A stretch of DNA of 64,000 nucleotides. Source: Rhodocyclaceae bacterium UBA2271 (GTDB lineage: Bacteria; Pseudomonadota; Gammaproteobacteria; Burkholderiales; Rhodocyclaceae). The stretch spans positions 1-64,000 of the forward strand of contig DDXB01000066.1 of the NCBI GenBank assembly GCA_002347405.1, written 5' to 3'. Position numbers and translations under genes: made by a program. Of the stretch, positions 32,856 to 40,911 are shown in pieces; within the stretch, counting starts at the first letter, position 1; each line of letters starts with the position of its first letter. The notes beneath the pieces are model-generated. The model made no database searches, was not told the DNA's origin, and saw only the letters and a list, made by a program, of their open reading frames with translations.

Positions 32856-34250
32856 TCACTTGGTTGAAATGCCTTGAAACCTGAGACAGAAGGTGGTCTT
32901 CCCCTGCACGGAGGTGACCGAAGCGGTGCCGCCGTGGGCCGTCATGATGGCTTGGGTGATTGACAGGCCGAGTCCTGTGCCATCGGATTCGGGATGGCTG
33001 CGCGATTTGTCTACTCTGAAGAAGCGATCGAACAACCGTGGCAAGAATTCGGTCGCGATGGTCATCCCGCTGTTGGTGATACACAATGTGGTTTCGCCTG
33101 GCTTCTCTTTGATGGCAACCAAGACTTCGGCTTCTGCAGGTGAGTGTCTGATTGCATTCGACAGCAGGTTGCTGATGGCACGACGGACCATCAAGCGGTC
33201 CCCCATGACCTGTGCTTGTCCATTGATCTTCAAGCTGATGCGCTTTTCATCAGCCACGGCATCGTAGAAGTCAAACAGGTCAAGCGCCTCCAGATCAAGC
33301 GAGATCACCTCCGGGTTGGGGAGCTCGATCCCGTGTTCGGTCTTGGCCAGGAAAAGCATGTCGGACACCATGCGCGCCAAACGCTGAAACTCTTCTGCGT
33401 TGGAGGCGAGAATGTCCCGGTAGGCTTCAGCATCCCGTTTTTGAGCCAGAGACACCTGGGTCTGGGTCAGCAGGTTGTTGATGGGGGTTCTCAGCTCGTG
33501 GGCAAGGTCGCTGGAGAACTCCTGCAGGCGCGCAAAGTCCGCTTGCAGACGCGTCAGCATGTTGTTCAGGCTTTGCGCCAGATCGGCAAACTCCACCGGA
33601 ACGGCTTCGACCGGCATGCGTTGGTCTAACCGTTGGCCGGTGACGTTCAGGGCGCGCTCCTTCATGATCAGAAGTGGATGCAGGCCTCGGCGCGCAGCCC
33701 ACCAGCCCAACACCCCGCTGAACGAAATGGCCGCCAACAGGTACCAGGCCAGCGTCTGGATCAGGCTGTGCATGAAGTGCGTGTGGTGAGCGGTGTCCAG
33801 CGCGACCAGCACCTGCATGGACTGCCCGGGGAGCGCCGATGCCGCGGATGCAGCGGGTGCTACCACGTGTGCATTCATGCCACGAAGCGTTTGATCCCCA
33901 ACGCTCCAGTCGGTCGGGACGATGCTGGCGTCGGCCGACCGCACAGACGGGGGGAAAACGCCTTCTCGTGTCGCGAAGACCACTTGTTCGCCCTGGCGCA
34001 GTTCGATGAACAGACCATGATGATAGGCCAGCGCCCTGCCAAGTTGGCGAAGCGACGGCTCCTCTGGGCCTGTTTCCTGGACGATTTTCCTGATCAGCGC
34101 GATCTTGTCCTTCAGGTAGTCCCGATCAAGTTCTACGAAATGGCGCTCTATGACCAGTGTCACCAAAACGCCCAGCCCGACCAGAACGAGGGCCGCCACC
34201 AGCGTGTACAGCGCGGTTAACCGCGCGGTGAGCGAAATCCGTTGAAACAT
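32856..34250 (-). CDS. cusS: Heavy-metal sensor histidine kinase CusS-like
   Basis: The 464-residue kinase has an N-terminal membrane helix (about residues 11-35), a periplasmic sensor, a second helix (about 165-190), a HAMP segment, the H-box FSSDLAHELRTPINNLLTQT with phospho-His in AHELRTP, an N-box (NLLSNAIRHSP) and a G-box (DGTGLGLSITQAIM). It resembles CusS/CopS copper/silver sensors. It overlaps cusR by 1 bp and follows it in the operon. It should sense periplasmic copper and phosphorylate CusR. Confidence 0.92.
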   Translation of the reverse strand: MFQRISLTARLTALYTLVAALVLVGLGVLVTLVIERHFVELDRDYLKDKIALIRKIVQETGPEEPSLRQLGRALAYHHGLFIELRQGEQVVFATREGVFPPSVRSADASIVPTDWSVGDQTLRGMNAHVVAPAASAASALPGQSMQVLVALDTAHHTHFMHSLIQTLAWYLLAAISFSGVLGWWAARRGLHPLLIMKERALNVTGQRLDQRMPVEAVPVEFADLAQSLNNMLTRLQADFARLQEFSSDLAHELRTPINNLLTQTQVSLAQKRDAEAYRDILASNAEEFQRLARMVSDMLFLAKTEHGIELPNPEVISLDLEALDLFDFYDAVADEKRISLKINGQAQVMGDRLMVRRAISNLLSNAIRHSPAEAEVLVAIKEKPGETTLCITNSGMTIATEFLPRLFDRFFRVDKSRSHPESDGTGLGLSITQAIMTAHGGTASVTSVQGKTTFCLRFQGISTK

Positions 34251-34936
34251 CAGCGCGATGCCTCAGGGACTTCCAGCACGTAGCCCATTCCCCGCACCGT
34301 CTGGATCAGGCGGGGTTCAAAGCCATCATCGACCTTGGACCTGAGTCGCCGCATGGCAACCTCGATCACGTTCGTGTCGCTGTCGAAATTTACGTCCCAG
34401 ACCTGCGAGGCGATCAACGAGCGCGGCAAGACTTCTCCCTGGCGCCGCATCAGCAACTCCAGCAAGCCGAACTCCTTGGCGGTCAGGTCGATACGCTTGC
34501 CCGAGCGGGTGACCCGCCGGCGCAGCAAGTCCAGTTCCAGATCCGCTAACTGCAGGGTGTTTGGCTCCAGCCCGGAGCGCCCCCGGCGCATGATGGTGCG
34601 CACCCGGGCCAGAAGTTCGGCGAATGAAAACGGCTTGACGAGGTAGTCGTCAGCACCCAACTCCAGCCCTTTCACACGGTCTTCCACCTGGTCGCGCGCC
34701 GTGAGGAACAGCACTGGTATCTCGCGGCCCTTGCTGCGCAGGTGCCTGAGGATTTCCCAGCCGTTCAGGCCCGGCAGCATCACGTCGAGGATCAGCAGAT
34801 CGTGATCCCCTTCTAGACCCTGGTGCAGGCCGTCCACGCCGTTGTCAACCAATTCCACCACATAGCCCGCCTCACACAGACCCTGGCGCAGATAGTCCCC
34901 GGCTTTGGGCGCATCTTCAACAATGAGAATCTTCAC
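34250..34936 (-). CDS. cusR: Copper-responsive response regulator CusR/CopR-like
   Basis: The 228-residue OmpR-type regulator has a receiver with LLILDVMLPGLNGWEILRHL (phospho-acceptor Asp in LDVMLPG) and a C-terminal winged helix (RSGKRIDLTAKEFGLLELLM, NVIEVAMRRLRSKVDDGFEP). GTG 34936 was chosen because AGGAG lies 7 bp upstream; a GTG at 34954 would add six residues. It probably activates the divergent tolC-like/copper oxidase operon and its own. Confidence 0.92.
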   Translation of the reverse strand: MKILIVEDAPKAGDYLRQGLCEAGYVVELVDNGVDGLHQGLEGDHDLLILDVMLPGLNGWEILRHLRSKGREIPVLFLTARDQVEDRVKGLELGADDYLVKPFSFAELLARVRTIMRRGRSGLEPNTLQLADLELDLLRRRVTRSGKRIDLTAKEFGLLELLMRRQGEVLPRSLIASQVWDVNFDSDTNVIEVAMRRLRSKVDDGFEPRLIQTVRGMGYVLEVPEASR

Positions 34937-34954
34937 AGCATCACTCCTGGCCAC

Positions 34955-35080
34955 TAGTGTGCCTGCTCAAACAACAGATGGGACGAAGATGACTTTTTTG
35001 TAATCTGCCAGACAGGGAGCTGACGGCCCAGCTCCAAGAGAATACACCCCAGTTCATCTACATCAGAAGGAGCGATTGCA
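34955..35080. promoter_or_regulatory. Divergent promoter region of the copper island
   Basis: The 126-bp gap between cusR and the tolC-like gene contains ATGACTTTTTTGTAAT (about 34988-35003), an imperfect dyad resembling CusR/CopR boxes. AGAAGGAG lies before GTG 35081. The operator is suggested by position and partial symmetry only. Confidence 0.45.
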
Positions 35081-36190
35081 GTGAAACGACCCAACCCTGT
35101 TCGAGCCCTTGGCCCATGGCTGGCCGCCAGTGTGCTCGTGATTCCCCTGACCCTGTCGGCGCAGACGGCGTCACCCACCCAGGAATCCGACTGGCGCCGA
35201 GCCAATGAAACCGTCGGCGCTTTCAAGCGAGGCCATGTCGACATCCTCAGGTGGGAACAGAGCAACCTGCCCGCCGAGCCGGCCCAGGGCGCCCAGCCCC
35301 AGGTAATAGCGGTGCCCACAATGGAAGACGCCGTGCGCCGGGCCTGGCTGGTTCATCGGGGGCTGGCCCAGGTTCAGTCAAGGCTGGGGCTGCAGAACGT
35401 GCAGATGATCGCCGCCGGGCGCTGGGTGGACCTGGATTCGAGCTTGCAACGCCAGGTGAAGGACATGGGCGAATTGCTTGAAGTGGCAGTGCAGGCACGC
35501 AAGGCCTGGATGGAGGCCGTCACGGCGCGTCAAATCGAACGCCACCAGCAAACCAGTCTGGAGGCGGCCCAGGCCGCCAACGAGCTGGGAAAGCGGATGT
35601 TCACCGTTGGCAACTGGAGCCGGCTGCAACAGTCACCTGTGCTGCTAGCCGAGGCATCAGCCCGCATGGATCTGCGACGGGCCAAGCTGGCCGCCGCCCA
35701 GACGCAGGCCAGCCTGATCAAGCTGCTGGGTTTGGCGGGCCTCGAAACCGCGCTTGACTTGCCGGACCAACTGCCCGATGTACCAGCCACGGCCCTGTCC
35801 GAGGTCGATCTACAAACAAGAGCCGTGGCCATCCAGGGGCAGTTGCCCAACGCTGAGCAGCTGCGCAACAAGGCACTCGCCCGGTCAGCCATTGGTGCCT
35901 ATCTTGCCGCGCACGCCCAAGCGTTGGACAGCCGCGACGTAGTGCTCAAGGAGCGCGAATACATCACAGAAGAAACGGTGCTGCACTACAACGGCATGCT
36001 CAAAAGCGTGTGGGATCTGCTGGCCGCTAGGCGAAGCCAGGCGCAGGCGACGGCCGATGCCATTGGTGCACAGCGCGACTTCTGGAGCGCAGAGACCGAT
36101 CTGCAATGGGTCCTTCAAGGCGGTGTCCCGGAAAACTTTGTCTCTTTGGGTGGTGGTGGAGGCAAGCCCGCAGCTGCCGCAGGCCACTGA
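35081..36190 (+). CDS. TolC-family outer membrane efflux-like protein
   Basis: The 369-residue protein has a signal peptide (cleavage after LSAQTA, about residue 29). A TolC/CusC-like helical region follows: HRGLAQVQSRLGLQNVQMIA, VTARQIERHQQTSLEAAQAA and SLIKLLGLAG. It is shorter than typical RND outer-membrane channels (about 420-480 residues), and the first half of the usual repeat is reduced. The start is GTG with AGAAGGAG upstream. It leads the operon with the multicopper oxidase, cupredoxin and CusF-like protein; no RND pump or membrane-fusion gene follows. Confidence 0.78.
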   Translation: MKRPNPVRALGPWLAASVLVIPLTLSAQTASPTQESDWRRANETVGAFKRGHVDILRWEQSNLPAEPAQGAQPQVIAVPTMEDAVRRAWLVHRGLAQVQSRLGLQNVQMIAAGRWVDLDSSLQRQVKDMGELLEVAVQARKAWMEAVTARQIERHQQTSLEAAQAANELGKRMFTVGNWSRLQQSPVLLAEASARMDLRRAKLAAAQTQASLIKLLGLAGLETALDLPDQLPDVPATALSEVDLQTRAVAIQGQLPNAEQLRNKALARSAIGAYLAAHAQALDSRDVVLKEREYITEETVLHYNGMLKSVWDLLAARRSQAQATADAIGAQRDFWSAETDLQWVLQGGVPENFVSLGGGGGKPAAAAGH

Positions 36191-36220
36191 TTGCATCAAG
36201 CGCATTGAAAGAAAACAACC

Positions 36221-37609
36221 ATGAGTCTCCTCCATTCACGTCGTCAATTTTTCGTAGGTGCTGCTGCTTCCGTGGCTGGACTGGCCGTCGCGCGGTCTGC
36301 CATGGCGGCTTTGCCTGAACCTGTTTACCAAACGTCCGTGGACACGGCACCGCCGTTGATGCCCACCACCGGCCGCCCCTACAACCCGGTTGTTACGCTC
36401 AACGGCTGGACATCACCGTGGAAGATGAGCAACGGCGTCAAGGAATTCCACTTGGTGGCCGAGCCGGTGGTGCGCGAAGTGTCACCCGGCTTCAAGGTCA
36501 ACATGTGGGGTTACAACGGCCAGAGCCCTGGCCCAACCATCGAGGTGGTCGAAGGCGACCGCGTGCGCATCTTCGTGACCAATAAGCTGCCCGAACACAC
36601 ATCCATCCATTGGCATGGTCAGCGCCTTCCCAACGGAATGGATGGCGTGGCTGGACTCAATCAACCGGCCATTCCAGTAGGCAAGACTTTCGTTTATGAA
36701 TTCGAGGCGCGCCGCCCCGGCACCTTCATGTACCACCCCCATGCGGACGAGATGGTGCAGATGGCCATGGGCATGATGGGCATGTGGATCACCCACCCCA
36801 AGGGCAAGCATCCTCACATCAGCGAGGTGGACCGCGACTTCTGCTTCCTGCTCAATGCCTTTGATGTGGAGCCCGGCAGCAAGACGCCCAAGATCAACAC
36901 CATGACCGACTTCAACATCTGGTGTTTCAACAGTCGGATATTCCCCGCCATCGATACCCTGAATGTGCGCCTGAACGACCGCGTTCGGATTCGCGTCGGC
37001 AACCTCACCATGACCAACCACCCGATTCACCTGCACGGACACGAGTTTCTGGTGACCGGCACCGACGGCGGCCCGACGCCACCGAGCACGCGCTGGTACG
37101 AGGTGACCACCGACGTGGCCGTGGGACAGATGCGCCAGATCGAACTGATCGCCGACGAAGAAGGCGACTGGGCCATGCACTGCCACAAGAGCCACCACAC
37201 CATGAACGCCATGGGTCACGATGTGCCCACCATGATCGGCGTGGACCACCGCGGCCTGGTCAACAAGATCCAGAAAGTGGTGCCCGACTACATGCTCATG
37301 GGTGAGCGCGGCATGGCCGACATGGGTGAAATGGAAATGCAGATTCCCGACAACACCGCCCCCATGATGACCGGCACGGGGCAGTTCGGCCCCCTGGAGA
37401 TGGGCGGTATGTTCACCGTGTTCAAAGTGCGCAAGGACCAGAAGCCGGGCGACTACAGAGATCCGGGTCCGTACAAGTTTCCCGAAGGCACTGTTGCGCA
37501 CGAATGGACCGGCGCACCGGTGCCCGCTGTCAGGCCCAAAGCGAGTGCAGACGCGACACCTGCCACCGCCAAGGCAGTCAAGCCGAGTGGTTCAGCCATG
37601 AAGCACTGA
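36221..37609 (+). CDS. Periplasmic multicopper oxidase (copper resistance)
   Basis: The 462-residue protein starts with a Tat signal (SRRQFFVGAAASVAGLAVAR). All four copper-ligand motifs are present: HWHG (H130, H132), YHPH (H172, H174), HPIHLHG (H267, H270, H272) and HCHKSHHTMNAM (H320, C321, H322, H326, M331). A Met-rich tail (GERGMADMGEMEMQIPDN) and MAMGMMGMW suggest extra Cu(I) binding. It probably oxidises Cu(I) to the less toxic Cu(II). It is compact compared with CopA/PcoA. Confidence 0.93.
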   Translation: MSLLHSRRQFFVGAAASVAGLAVARSAMAALPEPVYQTSVDTAPPLMPTTGRPYNPVVTLNGWTSPWKMSNGVKEFHLVAEPVVREVSPGFKVNMWGYNGQSPGPTIEVVEGDRVRIFVTNKLPEHTSIHWHGQRLPNGMDGVAGLNQPAIPVGKTFVYEFEARRPGTFMYHPHADEMVQMAMGMMGMWITHPKGKHPHISEVDRDFCFLLNAFDVEPGSKTPKINTMTDFNIWCFNSRIFPAIDTLNVRLNDRVRIRVGNLTMTNHPIHLHGHEFLVTGTDGGPTPPSTRWYEVTTDVAVGQMRQIELIADEEGDWAMHCHKSHHTMNAMGHDVPTMIGVDHRGLVNKIQKVVPDYMLMGERGMADMGEMEMQIPDNTAPMMTGTGQFGPLEMGGMFTVFKVRKDQKPGDYRDPGPYKFPEGTVAHEWTGAPVPAVRPKASADATPATAKAVKPSGSAMKH

Positions 37610-37667
37610 TCAAGTTACTCTCTTCTCACCCCCTCAGCCAACCCGACCATTAACAAGGAACCTTCAC

Positions 37668-38159
37668 ATGAAAATCACCAAAGCCCTAATCGTGTCCGCC
37701 ATGCTTGCAGCTTCTGCGGCCTCTTTTGCTCATGGCGAGAAGGAACACGCCATAGGAGCAATGCCCATGAAAATGGAGCAAAAGGAATGGGGCATCGGCG
37801 GCCACTCGAAAGACGTCAAGCGCACCGTGGAAATCGGCATGACCGACAACATGCGCTTCACGCCCGATCTCGTTGAGGTCAAGCAAGGCGAGACGATCCG
37901 GTTCGTGCACGTCAACAACGGCAAGGTGATGCACGAGTTCGTCCTGGGCACCAAGAAAGAACTCGATGAGCACGCTACGCTGATGAAGAAGTTTCCGAAC
38001 ATGGAGCATGACGAGCCGTACATGGCTCATGTGGGACCAGGAAAAAAGGGGGAAATCGTCTGGAACTTCAACAAGGTCGGTGAGTTTGACTTCGCCTGCC
38101 TGCTGCCTGGCCACTACGAAGCCGGCATGGTGGGCAAGATCAAAGTCGTCGCCAATTAA
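37668..38159 (+). CDS. Periplasmic cupredoxin
   Basis: The 163-residue protein has a signal peptide ending ASFA (about residue 21) followed by a His/Met-rich segment (HGEKEHAIGAMPMKMEQKEW). The cupredoxin ligands are H89 (VMHEFVLG), C144, H149 and M154 (FACLLPGHYEAGMVGKIKVV). It would carry copper or electrons alongside the oxidase. CAAGGAACC lies upstream of ATG. It is 58 bp after the oxidase gene, in one operon. Confidence 0.92.
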   Translation: MKITKALIVSAMLAASAASFAHGEKEHAIGAMPMKMEQKEWGIGGHSKDVKRTVEIGMTDNMRFTPDLVEVKQGETIRFVHVNNGKVMHEFVLGTKKELDEHATLMKKFPNMEHDEPYMAHVGPGKKGEIVWNFNKVGEFDFACLLPGHYEAGMVGKIKVVAN

Positions 38160-38198
38160 ATATCACCGAGCACAACATCTCAACCAGGGAAACACACC

Positions 38199-38561
38199 AT
38201 GAAAAAATACACCCAAACCGTGGCGCAACTTCTCACCGCTGCCGCGCTCTCGCTGCCCTTGCCCTTGATGGCACAAGCAGGTGCAGATCACAGCAAAATG
38301 GGCATGGACCACAGCAAGATGGGCATGCCGGCCACACCCGGCATGACCGACGGCGAGATCCGCAAGATCGACAGGGATGCCGGCAAGATCACGATTAAGC
38401 ACGGGGAGATCAAACACCTCGACATGCCCCCAATGTCAATGGTATTCAACGTCAAGGACAAGGCCTTGCTGGACAAGGCCACCGTCGGTGCAAAGATCCA
38501 GTTCATGGTGTCGAGCGAGAACGGCCGGATGACAGTGACCGACATCCAACCCGCGAAGTGA
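38199..38561 (+). CDS. cusF: CusF-like periplasmic copper-binding protein
   Basis: The 120-residue protein has a signal peptide (about 26 residues), a His-Met stretch (DHSKMGMDHSKMGM) and a CusF OB-fold: GKITIKHGEIKHLDMPPMSM. By alignment with E. coli CusF (His36, Trp44, Met47, Met49), His68, Met79 and Met81 are retained while Trp44 is replaced by Met76. It probably hands Cu(I) to other periplasmic partners. It follows the cupredoxin gene by 39 bp. The RND pump it usually serves is absent here except for a stub. Confidence 0.88.
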   Translation: MKKYTQTVAQLLTAAALSLPLPLMAQAGADHSKMGMDHSKMGMPATPGMTDGEIRKIDRDAGKITIKHGEIKHLDMPPMSMVFNVKDKALLDKATVGAKIQFMVSSENGRMTVTDIQPAK

Positions 38562-38641
38562 TTTTGCGCTCCCGATCCGGCGCCGACGATACGCCACGAA
38601 AGACCGCTGGATTTCCTCTCCTTCTTCATCCTTTAATCGTC

Positions 38642-38863
38642 ATGTGACCCCTGCCACTGCTGTTGGCGGCGGCGCTTGCCGGCGCCGGCGGGCTGCCGGC
38701 CATCTCCACTGCTGCTGATGAAAAACTCATCGGGGGCAGTGTCGAGAGCCTGCTGGTTTTTGCCCGCGAACAACACCCCGAATTCGCTGCCATGCGCTCC
38801 GAAGCCGATGCGACTGCCGAGCGCGTGGTTCCTGCGGGCGCGCATTGGCCGCGCGAAGTCTGA
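38642..38863 (+). pseudogene. Truncated cusC-like outer membrane factor remnant
   Basis: In the frame of ATG 38642 the second codon is TGA. The frame then reads PLPLLLAAALAGAGGLPAIS.., SVESLLVFAREQHPEFAAMR and SEADATAERVVPAGA before ending HWPREV-stop at 38861-38863. The first part resembles the N-terminus of TolC/CusC proteins (a signal region, then AREQHPEFAAMRSEADA). The rest of that gene and any RND pump are missing; the LysR gene follows at once. It marks the right border of the island. Confidence 0.68.
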
Positions 38864-38898
38864 TCCTGCAGACCGTTTTTGAGTAATGCGGTGCCGGC

Positions 38899-39804
38899 TC
38901 AGCCCTGCTTCGCGGTCGGCGCAGCCAGGCGCTTGGAGAGAAATTCGACGAATACGCTGATGCGTGCCGACAGGTTGTGGCGTGGCGGGTAGACGACGTA
39001 GATGTCGGCATCGATCTGGGAATATTTCGGCAGCACCAGCCGCAGGCGCCCGGTCGAGACATGGCGAGAGATGTCCCATTCGGACCTGAGTGTGATGCCA
39101 TGTCCGTCGAGCACCCACTTCATGGCAATTTCCCCGTCGTTACTACTGAGGCTGCCCCGGACCTTGATCGACGCCGTCTCCTGGCCGTGCTGGAGTTTCC
39201 AGATGTCATAGGTATCGAAGTCTTGGCGGAGAATGATGCAGTTGTGGTTAGCCAGGTCGGCGAGCTTGACCGGTGTGCCGCAGCGGTCAAGGTAGGCCGG
39301 TGTGGCGCAAAGGAAGCGGCGGTTCACCTTGATGCGCCGCGAGACCAGCCGGGAGTTCGGCGGCGTGCCGAAGCGGATGCCGAGGTCGATGCCTTCCTCC
39401 ACCAGGTTCAGGGGCGCATCGCTGAGGATCAGTTGCACCTCGACCGCCGGGTAGCGTGCCGCAAATTCCGACACAACACTGGCAACATGCTCGCGACCGA
39501 AACCGAAGGTGGCATTGATGCGCAGGAGTCCTTGCGGCGTCTCCGTTGCACGCGAGACATCCTGCTCCAGGTCGTGAATATCGCGCAAGATGCGTTCGGC
39601 ATTTCTGGAATAGGCCTCGCCCTCGCTGGTGAGGCTGACGCGGCGCGTAGTGCGGTTCATCAGGCGCACACCGAGGCGGTTCTCCAGCTTGGCCAGTCGC
39701 TTGCTGACGGCGGGCGTCGATATGCCCAAGGCGAGCGCAGCGGCAGAAAAACTTTCCTTGCGGGCAAGCAGCACAAAAAACGCGAGATCGCTGTCAGCAG
39801 ACAT
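38899..39804 (-). CDS. LysR-family transcriptional regulator
   Basis: The 301-residue protein has an N-terminal winged helix (FFVLLARKESFSAAALALGI, STPAVSKRLAKLENRLGVRL) and a C-terminal periplasmic-binding-protein-like sensor (GIDLGIRFGTPPNSRLVSRR). The DmlR/TtuA-like group often controls tartrate or malate dehydrogenase genes. It is divergent from tctC, separated by a 108-bp AT-rich promoter gap, so it likely regulates the tct-ttu operon in response to its carboxylate substrate. Confidence 0.9.
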   Translation of the reverse strand: MSADSDLAFFVLLARKESFSAAALALGISTPAVSKRLAKLENRLGVRLMNRTTRRVSLTSEGEAYSRNAERILRDIHDLEQDVSRATETPQGLLRINATFGFGREHVASVVSEFAARYPAVEVQLILSDAPLNLVEEGIDLGIRFGTPPNSRLVSRRIKVNRRFLCATPAYLDRCGTPVKLADLANHNCIILRQDFDTYDIWKLQHGQETASIKVRGSLSSNDGEIAMKWVLDGHGITLRSEWDISRHVSTGRLRLVLPKYSQIDADIYVVYPPRHNLSARISVFVEFLSKRLAAPTAKQG

Positions 39805-39912
39805 TGTTAACTCAAATGAAATAATGAATTGAAATATTAGACCTTATTTCCTTGCGGTTTAGCTATACAGTCTCATCCCACCCAAAAAAACGTAACGCGA
39901 CAGGAGGAAGTC

Positions 39913-40893
39913 ATGCGCAGATTGATTCTGAAGGGAATTCTTTCCACGGCAGTGATCGGCAGCACCTTGGTCGCCGGTCTGGCATTTACCGGTACGGCAG
40001 CAGCACAGGGCTATCCGAACAAGGCGATCACTTACATCATCCCGTTCAATGCCGGCGGTGAGTCGGATGTCTCGGCACGCTTTCAGCAGATGGTTTTCAA
40101 GAAGATTGCTGGCGTTGATGCGGTCATCCAGTACATGGCCGGTGCCGGCGGCGCGCAGGCCTGGTCGCAGCTAAACTCCATGCATGGCGATGGCTATACC
40201 ATCATGGGCATCAATTTGCCGCATACCGTGTTGCAGCCGATGCAGAAGGATGTCGGCTACAAGACCGACGAGCTGACGCCGGTGAATTATTTCCACTACA
40301 CGCCCGATGCGATTTTTGTGCACAAGGACAGCGCGTTCAAGACCCTCAAGGACCTGATCGACCACGCGAAAAAGAATCCGGGCATGGTGACCTTCAGCGG
40401 CTCCGGCTCAAACTCCTCGAACAACCTGGCACAGGTGCGGTTCGATGAACTCGCCGGCATCAAGACTACCTACGTCCCGTTCAGTGGCACGGGTCCAGCG
40501 GTGACGGCCATTCTCGGCAAGCAGACGGTCGCGGGCTTCAACTACGCGCCTTCCGCCATCACGCATGGCGACAAGATGCGCATGCTGGCTGTCGCTTCGG
40601 AAAAACGCATGCCGGCCTTCCCGGACGTGCCGACTTTCCGCGAACTTGGCTTTGATCTGGTTGGCGGTGCCTATCGCGGACTGTCCGTGCCGAACTCGAC
40701 GCCCGAAGACCTCCGGCATAAGGTATCTGACATCATCAGCAAGATCAACGCCGAACCAGACTTCAAGAAGAAGATGGAAGATGGCGGCTTCGTGCTGACG
40801 GACATCACCTACAAGGACATGCCCAAGTTCATGGCGGACAAGAAAAAGGAATACGCCGCCCTGGCCGAGAAGCTCGGCATCAAGAAACAGTAA
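39913..40893 (+). CDS. tctC: Tripartite tricarboxylate transporter substrate-binding protein (TctC/Bug)
   Basis: The 326-residue protein has a signal peptide (MRRLILKGILSTAVIGSTLV to TAAAQ) and the Bug-family mature start GYPNKAITYIIPFNAGGESD. It then has VPFSGTGPAVTAILGKQTVA and DVPTFRELGFDLVGGAYRGL, both characteristic. It binds a di- or tricarboxylate in the periplasm for TctAB. AGGAGGAAGTC precedes the ATG. It is the first gene of the operon tctC-tctAB-ttuC-ttuC. Confidence 0.93.
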   Translation: MRRLILKGILSTAVIGSTLVAGLAFTGTAAAQGYPNKAITYIIPFNAGGESDVSARFQQMVFKKIAGVDAVIQYMAGAGGAQAWSQLNSMHGDGYTIMGINLPHTVLQPMQKDVGYKTDELTPVNYFHYTPDAIFVHKDSAFKTLKDLIDHAKKNPGMVTFSGSGSNSSNNLAQVRFDELAGIKTTYVPFSGTGPAVTAILGKQTVAGFNYAPSAITHGDKMRMLAVASEKRMPAFPDVPTFRELGFDLVGGAYRGLSVPNSTPEDLRHKVSDIISKINAEPDFKKKMEDGGFVLTDITYKDMPKFMADKKKEYAALAEKLGIKKQ

Positions 40894-40911
40894 GCCGGCA
40901 GCACGGCAGCC

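Noticed and set aside
36482..37501. 339-codon minus-strand frame opposite the multicopper oxidase
   Set aside because: It is a His/Val-rich antisense shadow of a Met/His-rich gene; the plus strand carries all copper-ligand motifs.
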